Made by a program: the position numbers and the translations under genes
Source of the DNA: Brucella intermedia LMG 3301
GTDB taxonomy: Bacteria > Pseudomonadota > Alphaproteobacteria > Rhizobiales > Rhizobiaceae
Assembly: GCF_000182645.1 (NCBI RefSeq)
Contig: NZ_ACQA01000001.1
Coordinates: 248,001 to 312,000, forward strand
Direction: 5' to 3'
DNA length: 64,000 nt
Shown: in pieces, positions 63,442-64,000 of the stretch
How the letters are laid out: every line of letters begins with the position of its first letter
Numbering within the stretch: position 1 is the first letter of the stretch
Notes under the pieces: model-generated
What the model saw: the letters and a program-made list of their open reading frames with translations, nothing else
The model's database searches: none
What the model was told of the DNA's origin: nothing

Positions 63442-63513
63442 ATTGCAGGCTAGAAGAGCCTTTGAACATGGTCAAGCGCTTTTGAAAAATTCTATGCTGC
63501 TGAAAGGTGTCAA

Positions 63514-64000
63514 ATGGCCACAGCTCCTTCAGACTCACGCACCGAGGCGGTCGAAAACGACAGGACGTCGAACGACAGGTCGGAAGGCGCGACGCGCATT
63601 CAGGGCATAAATCGCAGGCTTATCCTTGATGCAGCGCTGGAGGTTTTTTCTGCTTACGGCTTTCGTGGCTCGACGGTCGACCAGATCGCCGAGAAGGCGG
63701 GCATGTCGAAACCAAACCTGCTTTATTATTTCCCGCGCAAGCAGAATATTTATGTGACAGTGCTGGAAGACACGCTGGCGAGCTGGCTGGAGCCTTTCGA
63801 GCACATCGACCCGGACGGCGATCCGCTGGAGGAATTGCGGCGCTACATCCGGCTGAAGCTCGAAATGTCGGCGAAGAAACCGGAGGCTTCGCGCCTCTTT
63901 GCCAATGAGATATTGCACGGCGCACCGGCGATTTCCGATTTTCTGAAGGGGCATCTGAAGCAGCTGGTCGATGAAAAGGCGGCGGTCATCCATCGATGGA
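63514..64000 (+). CDS. rutR: TetR-family regulator RutR (5' part, runs off the window)
   Basis: An N-terminal 162 residues of a TetR-type repressor of pyrimidine use. A flexible leader is followed by the helix-turn-helix (AALEVFSAYGFRGSTVDQIAEKAGMSKPNLLYYFPRKQ) and the RutR-like core VLEDTLASWLEPFEHIDPDGDPLEELRRYI, with the YYF and LEPF landmarks of that family. GAAAGG precedes ATG 63514. In E. coli RutR binds uracil or thymine. The matching operator upstream confirms the assignment. The C terminus lies beyond the right edge. Confidence 0.92.
   Translation, partial: MATAPSDSRTEAVENDRTSNDRSEGATRIQGINRRLILDAALEVFSAYGFRGSTVDQIAEKAGMSKPNLLYYFPRKQNIYVTVLEDTLASWLEPFEHIDPDGDPLEELRRYIRLKLEMSAKKPEASRLFANEILHGAPAISDFLKGHLKQLVDEKAAVIHRW

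Overview
The window looks like a chromosome segment of a Brucellaceae alphaproteobacterium (Brucella/Ochrobactrum type). The GC-rich coding style, the gene order murA - DUF2948 - hisD - UPF0262 - low-MW phosphatase - infA - maf - yacG - tRNA-Phe, and the sequence character of HisD, MurA and the urease accessory proteins all point there. This assignment rests on recognition, not on a database search.

Left part (0-24 kb): a copper P-type ATPase gene (frameshifted here) behind a MerR-type promoter; a sugar or polyol uptake and catabolism operon (binding protein, ATPase, permease, PfkB kinase also frameshifted, GatZ/KbaZ-like protein) with a divergent LacI regulator; membrane PQQ glucose dehydrogenase; a CueR/HmrR regulator that fits the distant copper promoter; a YehZYXW/OsmF-type ABC importer; glutamate dehydrogenase; and the soxBDAG sarcosine oxidase operon.

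Middle (24-38 kb): a non-phosphorylative L-fucose-type pathway (lactonase, IclR regulator, SDR, fumarylacetoacetase-fold hydrolase, enolase-superfamily dehydratase, small EamA-like exporter); an orphan antitoxin next to a decayed toxin; tRNA-Phe; the conserved murA-to-yacG housekeeping block; tRNA-Thr; two small genes missed by length cut-offs; and a DUF2189 membrane protein.

Accessory stretch (38.9-50.2 kb): a urease operon reduced to intact ureE and ureG, with scars of the ureC and ureF 3' ends still readable; a large autotransporter; then a more AT-rich six-gene cluster (SapC-family protein, GNAT, acyl carrier protein, cytochrome P450, SDR, fatty acyl-AMP ligase). A gutted IS3-type element and tRNA-Arg close it. 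This compact ACP/FAAL/P450 cluster is the best candidate for an undescribed system: it has the parts to activate, carry and oxidise an acyl chain without PKS or NRPS modules.

Right part (50-64 kb): an orphan sensor histidine kinase; a two-gene RND efflux pump; and a six-gene pyrimidine-degradation and uptake operon (N-carbamoyl amidohydrolase, dihydropyrimidinase, NMT1/THI5-type ABC importer) divergent from a RutR regulator, with a near-consensus RutR box between them. Rhizobiales-type palindromic repeats sit in several intergenic gaps, and one unnamed dispersed repeat with a variable hairpin core occurs twice (119-246 and 29971-30109).
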